NCBI RefSeq assembly: GCF_004764705.1
Contig: NZ_SHLX01000009.1
Location: 228,524-292,523 of the forward strand
DNA: 64,000 nt
Origin: Paenibacillus cymbidii
Lineage (GTDB): Bacteria; Bacillota; Bacilli; Paenibacillales; NBRC-103111
Direction: 5' to 3'
Of the stretch, positions 17,076 to 24,756 are shown piece by piece. Under the pieces are notes generated by a model. It was given only the letters and a program-made list of their open reading frames with translations. It searched no databases and was not told the DNA's origin. The position numbers were made by a program, and so were the translations under genes. Numbering within the stretch: the first letter of the stretch is position 1; every line of letters begins with the position of its first letter.

Positions 17076-18266
17076 TTACAGCGCCTTTTCTTGCCACGCG
17101 TCGTATTGCTCGCGGAAGGCCGCCGGCCAATTCGCCGGATCGAGGCCGAACTGGGACAGGAACGCAAACGTCCAGCGTTCGATGCCGAAGGCGATGCACC
17201 CGGTGACGGCGGTGCGTTTGCCGGCTTTGATGTTGAAGGCGGCGCCGAACGTGCTGCTGTGGAAGTTGACCGAACAGCAGGCGAGCGACTTGTCCAAATA
17301 CGGCACGGTCAGACGCAGCTCGAACTTCATCTCCTGGTTGCGCTGGAACGAGGCCTTCACTTGATAGTCGTTGGTGAAGAACGGGTCGTTCGCGTTTTCC
17401 ATGAAGCAGTCGATGCCCCACTCGGCGGCAAGCTCCTGCACGTAGCCGAGTGCCTTCATCCGGTTTTCCTTGACGAACTCCGGTTTGCCGACGAGAATCA
17501 CTTCGCGCATGCTGAAATCGAGCAGGCGGCCGAAATCGGCGTGATTTTTCGACTCGAAGCGGTGGCACTTGGAAATGGCCGTGACGATGACCCCGTCGCC
17601 TTCGAGAGTTTCGTCCTGCAGACCCTCGTAGCAGTGGTAGCATGTCGCCGGATTCATCGCCAGCTTCGGCTTAGGCAAGTGCTCGTCCAGCGCCAGCGCG
17701 TCTTCGTGTTTCCAGCCGCCGCTGTCGCGAATCGACTGCGAGAACCGCTCGATCACGTCAAGATCTTCGCGCAGATGCGCCACGAAGTGAATGTGCTCGG
17801 GAAACGAGGTGAAGTGGTTCGTTTTGTTCAGCGTGTCGCAATGGATGACGGCCGGATACGCTTCTTCCTTGACCGGGAAGCGGCGCGCGATGCGGGTAAC
17901 GAACGAATAGTCGAAAAAGCGCATCAGGCTCGAAAACGGCTCGCGGAAAATGAACATGCCGGGCTCGAGCATTTTGATCGTTTTTGTCGCTGCAAGTTCG
18001 GCAATGATGTCGCCCCGGTAAGGCATGGCGCCTTCGTTCGTGTAAATGATGTTTTCCTTGAAGCCGTAGTCGCCGCTGTTGAAACGGTCGATCAACCGCT
18101 CGACGCGCGCCGCGATGCGTTCGCCGTGCGGCGAATGATGCGCAATGCGCAGCGTGGCGCCTTCAATGAGGATGTCATCGATCTGCTCGTCGACGAAGGC
18201 GCAGGAGTATTTCAACTGGCCGTACTGGGAAGGCGACAGCCGTTCCAGCGATATGATGCATTCCAT
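17076..18266 (-). CDS. Amino acid:[carrier protein] ligase, class II aminoacyl-tRNA synthetase homologue
   Basis: A 396-residue protein related to the catalytic core of archaeal-type seryl-tRNA synthetase without its tRNA-binding domain. Visible features: MNPATCYHCYEGL (C209), SKCHRFES with R236 (motif 2), MREVILVG with E255, SVNFHSSTFGAAF, and TGCIAFGIERWTFAF with C357 and R364 (motif 3). C209, E255 and C357 match in order and spacing the zinc ligands of the Bradyrhizobium amino acid:[CP] ligases, which activate Gly or Ala and load it on a phosphopantetheine carrier instead of tRNA. The carrier protein gene lies 6 bases upstream and DltD/X/B-like genes follow, so it takes the place of DltA. 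ATG with GAGGT eight bases upstream. Its amino acid is not known. Confidence 0.82.
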   Translation of the reverse strand: MECIISLERLSPSQYGQLKYSCAFVDEQIDDILIEGATLRIAHHSPHGERIAARVERLIDRFNSGDYGFKENIIYTNEGAMPYRGDIIAELAATKTIKMLEPGMFIFREPFSSLMRFFDYSFVTRIARRFPVKEEAYPAVIHCDTLNKTNHFTSFPEHIHFVAHLREDLDVIERFSQSIRDSGGWKHEDALALDEHLPKPKLAMNPATCYHCYEGLQDETLEGDGVIVTAISKCHRFESKNHADFGRLLDFSMREVILVGKPEFVKENRMKALGYVQELAAEWGIDCFMENANDPFFTNDYQVKASFQRNQEMKFELRLTVPYLDKSLACCSVNFHSSTFGAAFNIKAGKRTAVTGCIAFGIERWTFAFLSQFGLDPANWPAAFREQYDAWQEKAL

Positions 18267-18272
18267 GTTCGG

Positions 18273-18524
18273 TTACCTCGCGATCTTCGTGCCGATAAAA
18301 GCGGCGATTTCATTGATGGTGTTCATCGAATGCAGCATCAGATCCTGGTTGGTCACGGCGATGCCGTACGTTTGCTCGATATGGGCGATCAGCGCCGTAG
18401 CGCCGACCGAATCGAGATAGCCGTAATCGAACAAATGCACGTCCGGCGTAAAATCGTCGTCGTCCTCGTCGATTTCGTACCGAATGCGGATGTGAGCGTC
18501 AAGCTGCTCGGCGATGTTCTGCAT
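18273..18524 (-). CDS. Acyl/aminoacyl carrier protein (DltC-like role)
   Basis: An 83-residue acidic carrier protein. FDYGYLDSVGATALIAHIE contains the phosphopantetheine attachment motif D-S-x-x, with S39, followed by the usual second helix. It has a strong AGGAGG six bases before the ATG. The gene lies between the FG-GAP/NodB-like gene (36 bases upstream) and the ligase gene (6 bases downstream). It is the probable substrate of that ligase, handing the thioester-bound amino acid to the MBOAT protein. An unrelated acyl group cannot be excluded from sequence alone. Confidence 0.85.
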   Translation of the reverse strand: MQNIAEQLDAHIRIRYEIDEDDDDFTPDVHLFDYGYLDSVGATALIAHIEQTYGIAVTNQDLMLHSMNTINEIAAFIGTKIAR

Positions 18525-18560
18525 GTTGTTCCTCCTGAATGATTCTGCTGCGGATAGCCG

Positions 18561-21500
18561 TCATTGCGGTTCGACGACAACCTTCGTTTTGGCGCCGAAA
18601 TGGGTGACCGTCACTGTATGCTCGGCATCGTTGCGCTCGACGATCAGGCTGTCGCCGGTGACGTTCACCGGCGTTTCGCTGTATAGCTTGAACTGCTGCA
18701 TGCCTTCGCCTTCCAGCGAGATTGTCCAGCGCTCGCCGCGCTTGTCGATCGCGAGCGGCACGTTGGCGCGCAGGATATGGCGCGGCTTGTCGTGCCACAC
18801 GAACGTGAAGCGGGTGTTGCCTTGCACGGCGGTGTAAAGCGTGTCGCCGCGGCGCATGAAGATGTCAGCGTCCGTTCCGAGCGGATAGTCGCCCATACGG
18901 CTGCCGCGTTCGATCGCCAGGCCAAGCGTGTCGCGGTAATTGTCCGCCTGCTTCGGCACGCCGGCCAGTTGCGCCCGGATCGTCAGCGACTTGTGCTTGC
19001 CGGAGCGGAGCTTGTCCTTCAGCCGGTCGATATAGTAGCTGCCCCACGATTGCCCGATCGTCACCTTCGCCGTCAAGGCGGTGAGGAAGGAACGGGCCAT
19101 CTGCGGCTCGCTCATGGCGTTGTAATCCTGCGCGGTGCGCAGCTTGTCGAGATAGTCGACGAATGTTTCCAAATCGTCCGTACGGGCCGGAAAATGATAC
19201 TCGATATGCTCGAAATAATCAATCGGCATGTCCAGCTTGGCGTACGCTTCGTATATATCGGCGTTGCCGAGCGAACTGTCCAGCGGCGAAGCCGGCGTGT
19301 ACAACAGCATCGGCTGCTCCAGCTTGTCGTCCTGCAGCAGGAACGGCAGTCCCCACATGTAGCCGAGGCCCCAGGGAGGATCCGAAGGCGACTGCGACGG
19401 GCGGAAGCCAAAGTTGTACCAGATGCCGGCCTCGCTTTCGTTCTCCAGCGTCTGCAGCCGTTCGGCGTTGTTAATCCGCCACGTGTGCTGGTTCGTGCCG
19501 GTGAATGTCCACGGGATGCCGAGCTTGTCGAACGATTGCCGCTGCAGCGCCAGTTCCCGTTTCTCCTGCTCGGCGCTGCGGTAGCCGGTGACGAACGTAT
19601 GCGGCACCAGCTCCAGTTTGTTGTCGCGCGTGTACTGCAGGAACTCGCGCAAGCCGTCCGCGTATGGGAAAGCGGGATCGTCGACGGTGTAGGCGATGCC
19701 GAATTCGAGCTGGCCGACGATCAGGTCGTCCTTGCCGTCATGGTTGATATCATACCACATCGGCACGGCGTTATGACCGCCGACCAGCGCCTTCGAGCCG
19801 ACCTGGTTCGTCGTCTGGCCTTCGATCGGGCCGCGCTTCGTCCAGCTCGCGGCGACGAACGGGTCCGCCGTCGCCTGGCGGACGAACACGACCACGTCGC
19901 CTTCGCCCGTGCCGACGGCCAGATCGAGCTTGCCGTCGCCGTTCATGTCGCGCAGCGACGGCGCCGCAAACGTGCCGCCGAGCTCCGCGACGGCGGCGCC
20001 TGCGGCAAAGCCGAGCGAGCCGTCCGCTGCGCGCTCGCCGCGGTACAGCCTGATCTTGCCGTCGCCATCGCCGACGGCAAGATCAGGCACGCCGTCGCCG
20101 TCGATGTCGGCGACGGCCGGCGCGGCATACGCGGGCACGCGCAGCGGCTCGCCTGCGGCGAGCACAACCTGCGGCGGCGCAAACGCCATGCCGCCGAGAC
20201 CAAGCGCGAGCCGCACGGCGCCATCGCCGTAGCCGAGCAGCAGGTCCGGCTTGCCGTCGCCGTTCGCGTCCAGCGTTGCGACGGCGGCGTAGCCGGGGGC
20301 TGCTGCTCCTGCGGCGGCGTCCGCGGGCGGCGGCAGCGAAAGTTTCTCCGCGGCGGCGAAAGCGTCCGGCGCGGCGAGCCCTTGCGGCAGCGGCTGGTTC
20401 GCGTACGCGGCGGGCTGGGAGCCCAGGCCGCGCATCGCGTACACGCTGCCGTCGGCGCTGCCGGCGAGCAGGTCCGGCTTGCCGTCGCCGTCAAGATCGG
20501 CGATCGCCGGATACGCGCGGTACGGCAGCTCGATGCGGCCGGCCAGCTCGCGGTAGTCCGGGTACGGCGCCAGCAGCGCGTACTTGCCGCCGGCCGACAG
20601 ATGCGCGCCGGAACTGTAGAACGAATTGTCATAGTCGCCGATAAAATGCGGCTCGGTCGACGTGCCGACATTCAAATGGACGATGACGCTTTCCTGCCAA
20701 TGGCCCCAGTCGTACGAAGCGCGGACCAGCGAGAAGGAAGGCACGAAGTTGCGCTTCTTGAGAAATTCCGCCCACTGGATGCCGTCCCGGCCCTGGAACG
20801 CCGGCAGCGCTTCAAAATGGTTCTGGAACGCCATCGCCGGCCGGCCGTAAGGGCCAAGCGTCTTCGTGACGCTGTAGCCGAACCGGTCTTTCGAGGCGAA
20901 GGTCAGGAACGCGCTGCGCAGCTGCGCGTTGGCCGCCGCGAACGAGAAGCTGAAGTATGGCTCCAGCTTAGCCTGCTGCTTGAACTGGAAGTAGGCGCGG
21001 CCGCTCTCCGGCTTCTGCGCCTGCACCCGTTCTTTCTTCTCGGCGCCGGCGACGGCAGCCTCGTAGACGCGGGCGTATTCGGCGAAGCCGAGCGACGCGT
21101 CCATGCCGCTGGTCATGTCGGCGCCGGTGATGAAGTAGCGGTTCGGCAGGAACGCGCTGGCCAGCACGACCGTGCCGCTGCCGTAGCGGCTGGCGACCAT
21201 CGCCGGCACGCCGTTGATGGCGGCGAGCGTCTCGACCGCGGCGCCCGGCGCCGGCTGGATGCCTTTGCCCCAGCGGAAGCCGGGCAAATCGAGCTCGCGT
21301 TTCACCGCGCTGTCGGCAAACAGCCGAAACACCTCCTGCATGCCTTGCAAATCCGGCTCCACCGCAGGGTACGCGAACGCTTCCTTGACGCCGACGCCGG
21401 GCGTAGGAATGTCGACCAGCTTCGTCGCGCCGAAGAAGTCGGCGGGGAAGTCGGCCGCGAACCCGTTCTCCAGAAACAGCCGACCGCCTTGGCGGACGTA

Positions 21501-21797
21501 GTCGATCAAGAGCCCGCTCTCTTGCGCCAACTCGGAAGTTCCGGCCAATCCGGGATCGACATAAACGGCGTCATACCCGGCCAGCTTGCGGCTGCCCAAG
21601 TCGCGCAGCTTCCACTTCTGGATCGCCGCATTCGCGACGAGCGTCTGCCGGAAGCCGTCGTAGGCGGCGGCGTCGAACGAATCGCCGGTGGCGTACAGCA
21701 CGCGCAGCTCGTCGTTCTTCGGCACGAAAAAAAGCGCAGCGACGAGCAGCAGCAACAAGCCGCCCGCCGCGTAACAAATACGTTTCGCATATTTCAA
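18561..21797 (-). CDS. Membrane-anchored FG-GAP/VCBS-repeat ectoprotein with NodB-like deacetylase segment
   Basis: A protein of about 1078 residues. The N-terminal helix (ICYAAGGLLLLLVAALFFV) anchors it outside the cell. Residues 30-270 resemble a GATase1/ThuA-like domain (GYDAVYVDPGL, YVRQGGRLFLENGF, SRYGSGTVVLAS). Five calcium-type motifs of the D-x-(D/N)-x-DG-x-x-D kind (about 430-700) form an FG-GAP propeller. After it, AYTVDDPAF (near 703), VPHTF and NQHTW look like the metal motifs of NodB/CE18-type polysaccharide deacetylases such as PelA. The C-terminus is a beta-domain. Start TTG at 21797 with AGAGGGA seven bases upstream; the earlier TTG at 21845 coincides with the predicted transcription start. 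It heads the dlt-like operon. The enzyme assignment is tentative. Confidence 0.6.
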   Translation of the reverse strand: MKYAKRICYAAGGLLLLLVAALFFVPKNDELRVLYATGDSFDAAAYDGFRQTLVANAAIQKWKLRDLGSRKLAGYDAVYVDPGLAGTSELAQESGLLIDYVRQGGRLFLENGFAADFPADFFGATKLVDIPTPGVGVKEAFAYPAVEPDLQGMQEVFRLFADSAVKRELDLPGFRWGKGIQPAPGAAVETLAAINGVPAMVASRYGSGTVVLASAFLPNRYFITGADMTSGMDASLGFAEYARVYEAAVAGAEKKERVQAQKPESGRAYFQFKQQAKLEPYFSFSFAAANAQLRSAFLTFASKDRFGYSVTKTLGPYGRPAMAFQNHFEALPAFQGRDGIQWAEFLKKRNFVPSFSLVRASYDWGHWQESVIVHLNVGTSTEPHFIGDYDNSFYSSGAHLSAGGKYALLAPYPDYRELAGRIELPYRAYPAIADLDGDGKPDLLAGSADGSVYAMRGLGSQPAAYANQPLPQGLAAPDAFAAAEKLSLPPPADAAAGAAAPGYAAVATLDANGDGKPDLLLGYGDGAVRLALGLGGMAFAPPQVVLAAGEPLRVPAYAAPAVADIDGDGVPDLAVGDGDGKIRLYRGERAADGSLGFAAGAAVAELGGTFAAPSLRDMNGDGKLDLAVGTGEGDVVVFVRQATADPFVAASWTKRGPIEGQTTNQVGSKALVGGHNAVPMWYDINHDGKDDLIVGQLEFGIAYTVDDPAFPYADGLREFLQYTRDNKLELVPHTFVTGYRSAEQEKRELALQRQSFDKLGIPWTFTGTNQHTWRINNAERLQTLENESEAGIWYNFGFRPSQSPSDPPWGLGYMWGLPFLLQDDKLEQPMLLYTPASPLDSSLGNADIYEAYAKLDMPIDYFEHIEYHFPARTDDLETFVDYLDKLRTAQDYNAMSEPQMARSFLTALTAKVTIGQSWGSYYIDRLKDKLRSGKHKSLTIRAQLAGVPKQADNYRDTLGLAIERGSRMGDYPLGTDADIFMRRGDTLYTAVQGNTRFTFVWHDKPRHILRANVPLAIDKRGERWTISLEGEGMQQFKLYSETPVNVTGDSLIVERNDAEHTVTVTHFGAKTKVVVEPQ

Positions 21798-21852
21798 CGG
21801 AAATCCCTCTGACTGGCAAATTGAGTGGTAACTGACGTACAGCAATACGCCT

Positions 21853-21881
21853 AGTATACCATTTTTCGACGGCGTTGTTAA
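21853..21881 (-). promoter_or_regulatory. Promoter of the dlt-like operon
   Basis: On the minus strand TTAACA (21881-21876), 17-base spacer, TATACT (21858-21853). The predicted start near 21846 leaves a leader of about 49 bases before the TTG at 21797. Confidence 0.65.
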
Positions 21882-21928
21882 AGAAGCGGGGCCGACCGGC
21901 CCGTTTCGACAGCGGCATGGCGACGGGA

Positions 21929-21958
21929 TTGACTAATTCAACACTGTTGAATTATAGT
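21929..21958 (+). promoter_or_regulatory. Promoter of the 21993 gene with a palindromic operator as spacer
   Basis: TTGACT (21929-21934), an 18-base spacer and TATAGT (21953-21958). The spacer is filled by the perfect inverted repeat AATTCAACACTGTTGAATT (21935-21953), nine bases on each side of one central base. A protein bound there would cover both promoter boxes. No regulator gene for it is adjacent. Confidence 0.65.
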
Positions 21959-21992
21959 TGAAAATGAGGAATCATTTCGGAGGAGGTCCGCC

Positions 21993-22745
21993 ATGAAACA
22001 AATTGCCATCAGCCCTTGCAGCAATCCGGAATTGGAGCTGGAGCCGGCGCTGCGGGAATATGCCGCGCTTGGCTTCGGGCAGTTCGAAGGGTTCTCCAGC
22101 TGGGCCCGGTCGGCGCTCGATTATCGCCGCGATCCGGCCGCTTATGCGTCGCTTGCCGCCCGGTACGGCATGCGGTTCAGTTCGTATCATCTTCCCCCTG
22201 TGACGGAAGACGTGGAGGAGAGCCTGCAAGAGGCGATTGCCGCGGCACGGTTTGCCAAGGAACTCGGCGCCGGCGTCGTTCTGTTCAAAGCGAAGACGCG
22301 GCCGCTCTACATCGCCGCGGCGAAACCGTTCCTGGATGCGACGGCGGACCTCGGCATCACTCCCGTGCTGCAAAATCACGCCGGCACCGCCATTTCCACT
22401 CTGGCCGATTTTCGCGAAGTGATCGCCGGCATCGGCGACGCAAGGATGAAAACGCTGCTGGAAGTCGGCCACTTCCATTCGGTCGGCGTCAGCTGGCGCG
22501 AAGGCTGCGAACTGCTCGCCGAGTCGATAGCGCTCGTGCATATCAAGGATCAAATCGGCGCGCAGTCGGTGCCTTTTGGAACCGGGGAAATTGATTTGCC
22601 CGGCTTGTTCGCCCACCTGCGCAGCGTCGATTACCGCGGCAACATCGTCGTGGAGATGGAAGTGAAGGACAGCGAAAACACGTTGCGGTATTTGGCCGGA
22701 GCGCACGATTATTTGCAGCGTTACTGGGCCAAGCCGGGAACATGA
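21993..22745 (+). CDS. Sugar phosphate isomerase/epimerase-type TIM-barrel protein (short form)
   Basis: A 250-residue xylose-isomerase-like TIM barrel. The strands carry FGQFEGFSSWARS, FSSYHLPPV, AGVVLFKAK, PVLQNHAGTAIS, KTLLEVGHFHSVGVSW, ALVHIKDQIG and GNIVVEMEVKD, which place the usual Glu/His/Asp/Glu metal ligands. It is about 70 residues shorter than the paralogue at 13841. The start ATG has GGAGGAGG eight bases upstream. It is transcribed alone between a promoter with an internal palindrome and a bidirectional terminator, divergent from the dlt-like operon. The substrate cannot be told; the tight operator suggests an inducible sugar pathway. Confidence 0.82.
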   Translation: MKQIAISPCSNPELELEPALREYAALGFGQFEGFSSWARSALDYRRDPAAYASLAARYGMRFSSYHLPPVTEDVEESLQEAIAAARFAKELGAGVVLFKAKTRPLYIAAAKPFLDATADLGITPVLQNHAGTAISTLADFREVIAGIGDARMKTLLEVGHFHSVGVSWREGCELLAESIALVHIKDQIGAQSVPFGTGEIDLPGLFAHLRSVDYRGNIVVEMEVKDSENTLRYLAGAHDYLQRYWAKPGT

Positions 22746-22752
22746 CGAATGC

Positions 22753-22793
22753 AAAAAAGCAGTCTGCTCATCCGCGAGCAGGCTGCTTTTTTT
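22753..22793. terminator. Bidirectional terminator between convergent genes
   Basis: A-run, AAGCAGTCTGCTC, loop ATCCGC, GAGCAGGCTGCTT, T-run. It serves the isomerase/epimerase gene on the plus strand and pit on the minus strand, whose stop codon overlaps its edge. Confidence 0.85.
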
Positions 22794-23796
22794 ACAGGAA
22801 CAAAGCGAACACCCGGTATACAAGCCAGGCAAAAGCGGCGGTGAGCGGAATCGTGATGAACCAGGTGACGATGATCCGGCCGGCGATGCCCCAGTTGACG
22901 TCGGAAGCGCGTTTGGACGCGCCGACGCCGAGAATGGCCGAAGTAATCGCGTGGGTCGAGCTGACCGGCAGCTCCAGCTTCGTGAAAGCGAAAATGATGC
23001 TCGAAGACGTCAGATCGGCCGCAAACCCGTTGATCGGCTCGATTTTGTACATTTTCGTACCCATGGTCTTGATGATTTTCCAGCCGCCGACCGACGTGCC
23101 GAGCGCCATGGCGAGCGCCGCCGACAGTTTTACCCAGAGCGGGATCGTCGACACGCCTTCCGTCTGGAACCCGCCCGCCACAAGCGCAAATACGATGATT
23201 CCCATCGCTTTCTGCGCGTCGTTCGTGCCGTGCGTAAACGCCTGGAGGCCGGCGGAGAACACCTGCAGGAACCGGAAGCCTTTGTTGACCTTGTGCGGGC
23301 TGGAGTAAGCGAACAGGCGTTTTAATAGGGTCATGACGAGAAAGCCGACCACAAAGGCGATGATGGGCGAAAAAATAAGCGCTTTGACAATGCTGGTGAA
23401 ACCGGAGCCGTTGATGCCGTGAATGCCGGCGTTGCTGATGACGGCGCCGGAGAGCGAGCCGATCAGCGCGTGCGACGACGACGACGGGATGCCGAACCAC
23501 CACGTAATCAAGTTCCAGGCGATGGCGGAGATCAAGGCGGCCATGACGACTTCCATGCCGTGCTCGAGTTTGGCCGGATCGGCGATGCTGCCTCCGATCG
23601 TTTTGGCGACGCCGGTAAACACGAGCGCGCCGACCAAATTGAGCGTAGACGCGAGCAGAATCGCCCGCCGCGGCGTTAACGCCCGGGTTGAGATCGAAGT
23701 GGCGATCGCATTGGCCGTATCGTGAAAGCCGTTGATAAAGTCGAAGCCGAGCGCCAAAATGACGACCACGATAATGCTGATTAGCCCGTAATCCAT
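22792..23796 (-). CDS. pit: Low-affinity inorganic phosphate transporter, PiT family
   Basis: A 334-residue permease with about ten membrane helices. The duplicated PiT signatures are clear: FDFINGFHDTANAIATSIST near the N-terminus and FTHGTNDAQKAMGI in the second half, plus GIPSSSSHALIGSLSGA and LPVSSTHAITSAILGVG. PiT proteins import phosphate-metal complexes with protons or sodium. It lies 78 bases after ykaA on the same strand, the usual Bacillus order ykaA-pit. PhoP boxes upstream of ykaA suggest phosphate-starvation control of the pair. Confidence 0.92.
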   Translation of the reverse strand: MDYGLISIIVVVILALGFDFINGFHDTANAIATSISTRALTPRRAILLASTLNLVGALVFTGVAKTIGGSIADPAKLEHGMEVVMAALISAIAWNLITWWFGIPSSSSHALIGSLSGAVISNAGIHGINGSGFTSIVKALIFSPIIAFVVGFLVMTLLKRLFAYSSPHKVNKGFRFLQVFSAGLQAFTHGTNDAQKAMGIIVFALVAGGFQTEGVSTIPLWVKLSAALAMALGTSVGGWKIIKTMGTKMYKIEPINGFAADLTSSSIIFAFTKLELPVSSTHAITSAILGVGASKRASDVNWGIAGRIIVTWFITIPLTAAFAWLVYRVFALFL

Positions 23797-23874
23797 CCTT
23801 TGTTCATTGCGAAAATCCGTGCAACCGCGAATTTACGCAATTCCGTCCCCCTTTGCATGCGTTTCGATCGGCGG

Positions 23875-24495
23875 TTACGAGTAGCGCAGCAGCACGCTCT
23901 CGAGAATGTTGGCGACGTCTTCGCAGCGGTCGGTCGTTTCTTCGAGACGTTCGTACAGCTCTTTCAACTTGAAATCCTCGTAGGGATCTTTGGGATGGGT
24001 GAAAATGTTGCGGATGCTCTCGCGCATAAGCGTGTCGGCTTCGTTCTCCAGCTTGTTGAGCGCAATCGTGTGCTCGCGGATCGGCAGGAACTTCTTGGCC
24101 TCGAGCAGCTTGAAGGCGGACAGGATATGGTTGCACGACGATACGATGATGGCGGAGAAATTTTTCATATAATCGTCGGTGTAGGAGATATTCAAATAAT
24201 CGAATCGGGCGATGCACGCCTCGATGCCGTCGATGACGTCGTCGAGCTTGAGGGCCAGCTCCATAATGTCTTCGCGGTCGAGCGGAGTCATGAATACCTG
24301 GTTCAGCCCTTTGATAATATCGTGGGTGAATTGGTCGCCTTTATGCTCCATCTCTTTGAGCGCCGCGTAGTAGGACGCCGGGGGCTTGTCTCCCATCATC
24401 GCGCTGCGGAACATTTGTGCGGCTTGCAGCGTGTTGTCTGCGGCCTGGATCAGCAGCAGCAGAAAATTGACTTCGTTTTTTTTGCGGAACACCAT
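23875..24495 (-). CDS. ykaA: DUF47/PhoU-like protein, YkaA family
   Basis: A 206-residue helical protein of the DUF47 (PhoU-like) family: FRKKNEVNFLLLLIQAADN, EMEHKGDQFTHDIIKGLN, FMTPLDREDIMELALKLDDVIDGIE and the E-x-x-x-D metal-binding helices. Such proteins are encoded next to PiT transporters and are thought to regulate phosphate import. ATG at 24495 with GGGGGT nine bases upstream. It is first gene of the pair with pit. The three 11-base-spaced TTTACA/TTTACG hexamers upstream mark it as a likely Pho-regulon member. Confidence 0.9.
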   Translation of the reverse strand: MVFRKKNEVNFLLLLIQAADNTLQAAQMFRSAMMGDKPPASYYAALKEMEHKGDQFTHDIIKGLNQVFMTPLDREDIMELALKLDDVIDGIEACIARFDYLNISYTDDYMKNFSAIIVSSCNHILSAFKLLEAKKFLPIREHTIALNKLENEADTLMRESIRNIFTHPKDPYEDFKLKELYERLEETTDRCEDVANILESVLLRYS

Positions 24496-24559
24496 GCGAG
24501 TTGAACCCCCATCGATTACGGATCGCCGTTATATGTCGGATCATGTCGATCTTATTTAT

Positions 24560-24587
24560 TGTAAAGGTTTCGTAAATGCTTTGTAAA
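24560..24587 (-). promoter_or_regulatory. PhoP box array upstream of ykaA-pit
   Basis: On the minus strand TTTACA, TTTACG and TTTACA at 24587-24582, 24576-24571 and 24565-24560, spaced exactly 11 bases apart. This fits the Bacillus PhoP consensus TT(A/T/C)A(C/T)A with about 5-base gaps. A weak -10 (TAAGAT) follows a few bases later, typical of activator-dependent Pho promoters. Confidence 0.7.
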
Positions 24588-24704
24588 TACGAGGGAAGGC
24601 GTTATTTTGCCGCATGCGTCAAAGTTTGAAGGTTCGGTGACAAAGGGCGGCTTCTATAGCTTGCAAAATGCGGCTGGAAAATATGCGGCGAGGGCGGGAT
24701 AGAC

Positions 24705-24733
24705 AAAAAAGCCGAGCGTTAATCCGCTCAGCC
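24705..24733 (-). terminator. Terminator of the glycosyltransferase gene
   Basis: On the minus strand GCTGAGCG pairs with CGCTCGGC (one G-T pair) over a 6-base loop and is followed by six T, 24 bases after the stop codon. Confidence 0.75.
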
Positions 24734-24756
24734 GTACACGCTAATTTGGTTCGCAT

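Noticed and set aside
17076..18266. A true seryl-tRNA synthetase
   Set aside because: It lacks a tRNA-binding coiled coil or equivalent domain and sits beside a carrier protein, as carrier-specific ligases do.
14868..18524. Ordinary dltABCD operon
   Set aside because: No NRPS-type adenylation protein is present; the activating enzyme is a synthetase homologue, and DltD- and carrier-like proteins are divergent.
18777..21812. Open frame of about 1011 codons on the plus strand, antisense to the operon's first gene
   Set aside because: Arg/Ala/Val-rich translation without domains. It is a by-product of GC-rich codon use in the real minus-strand gene, which has clear motifs, promoter and ribosome site.
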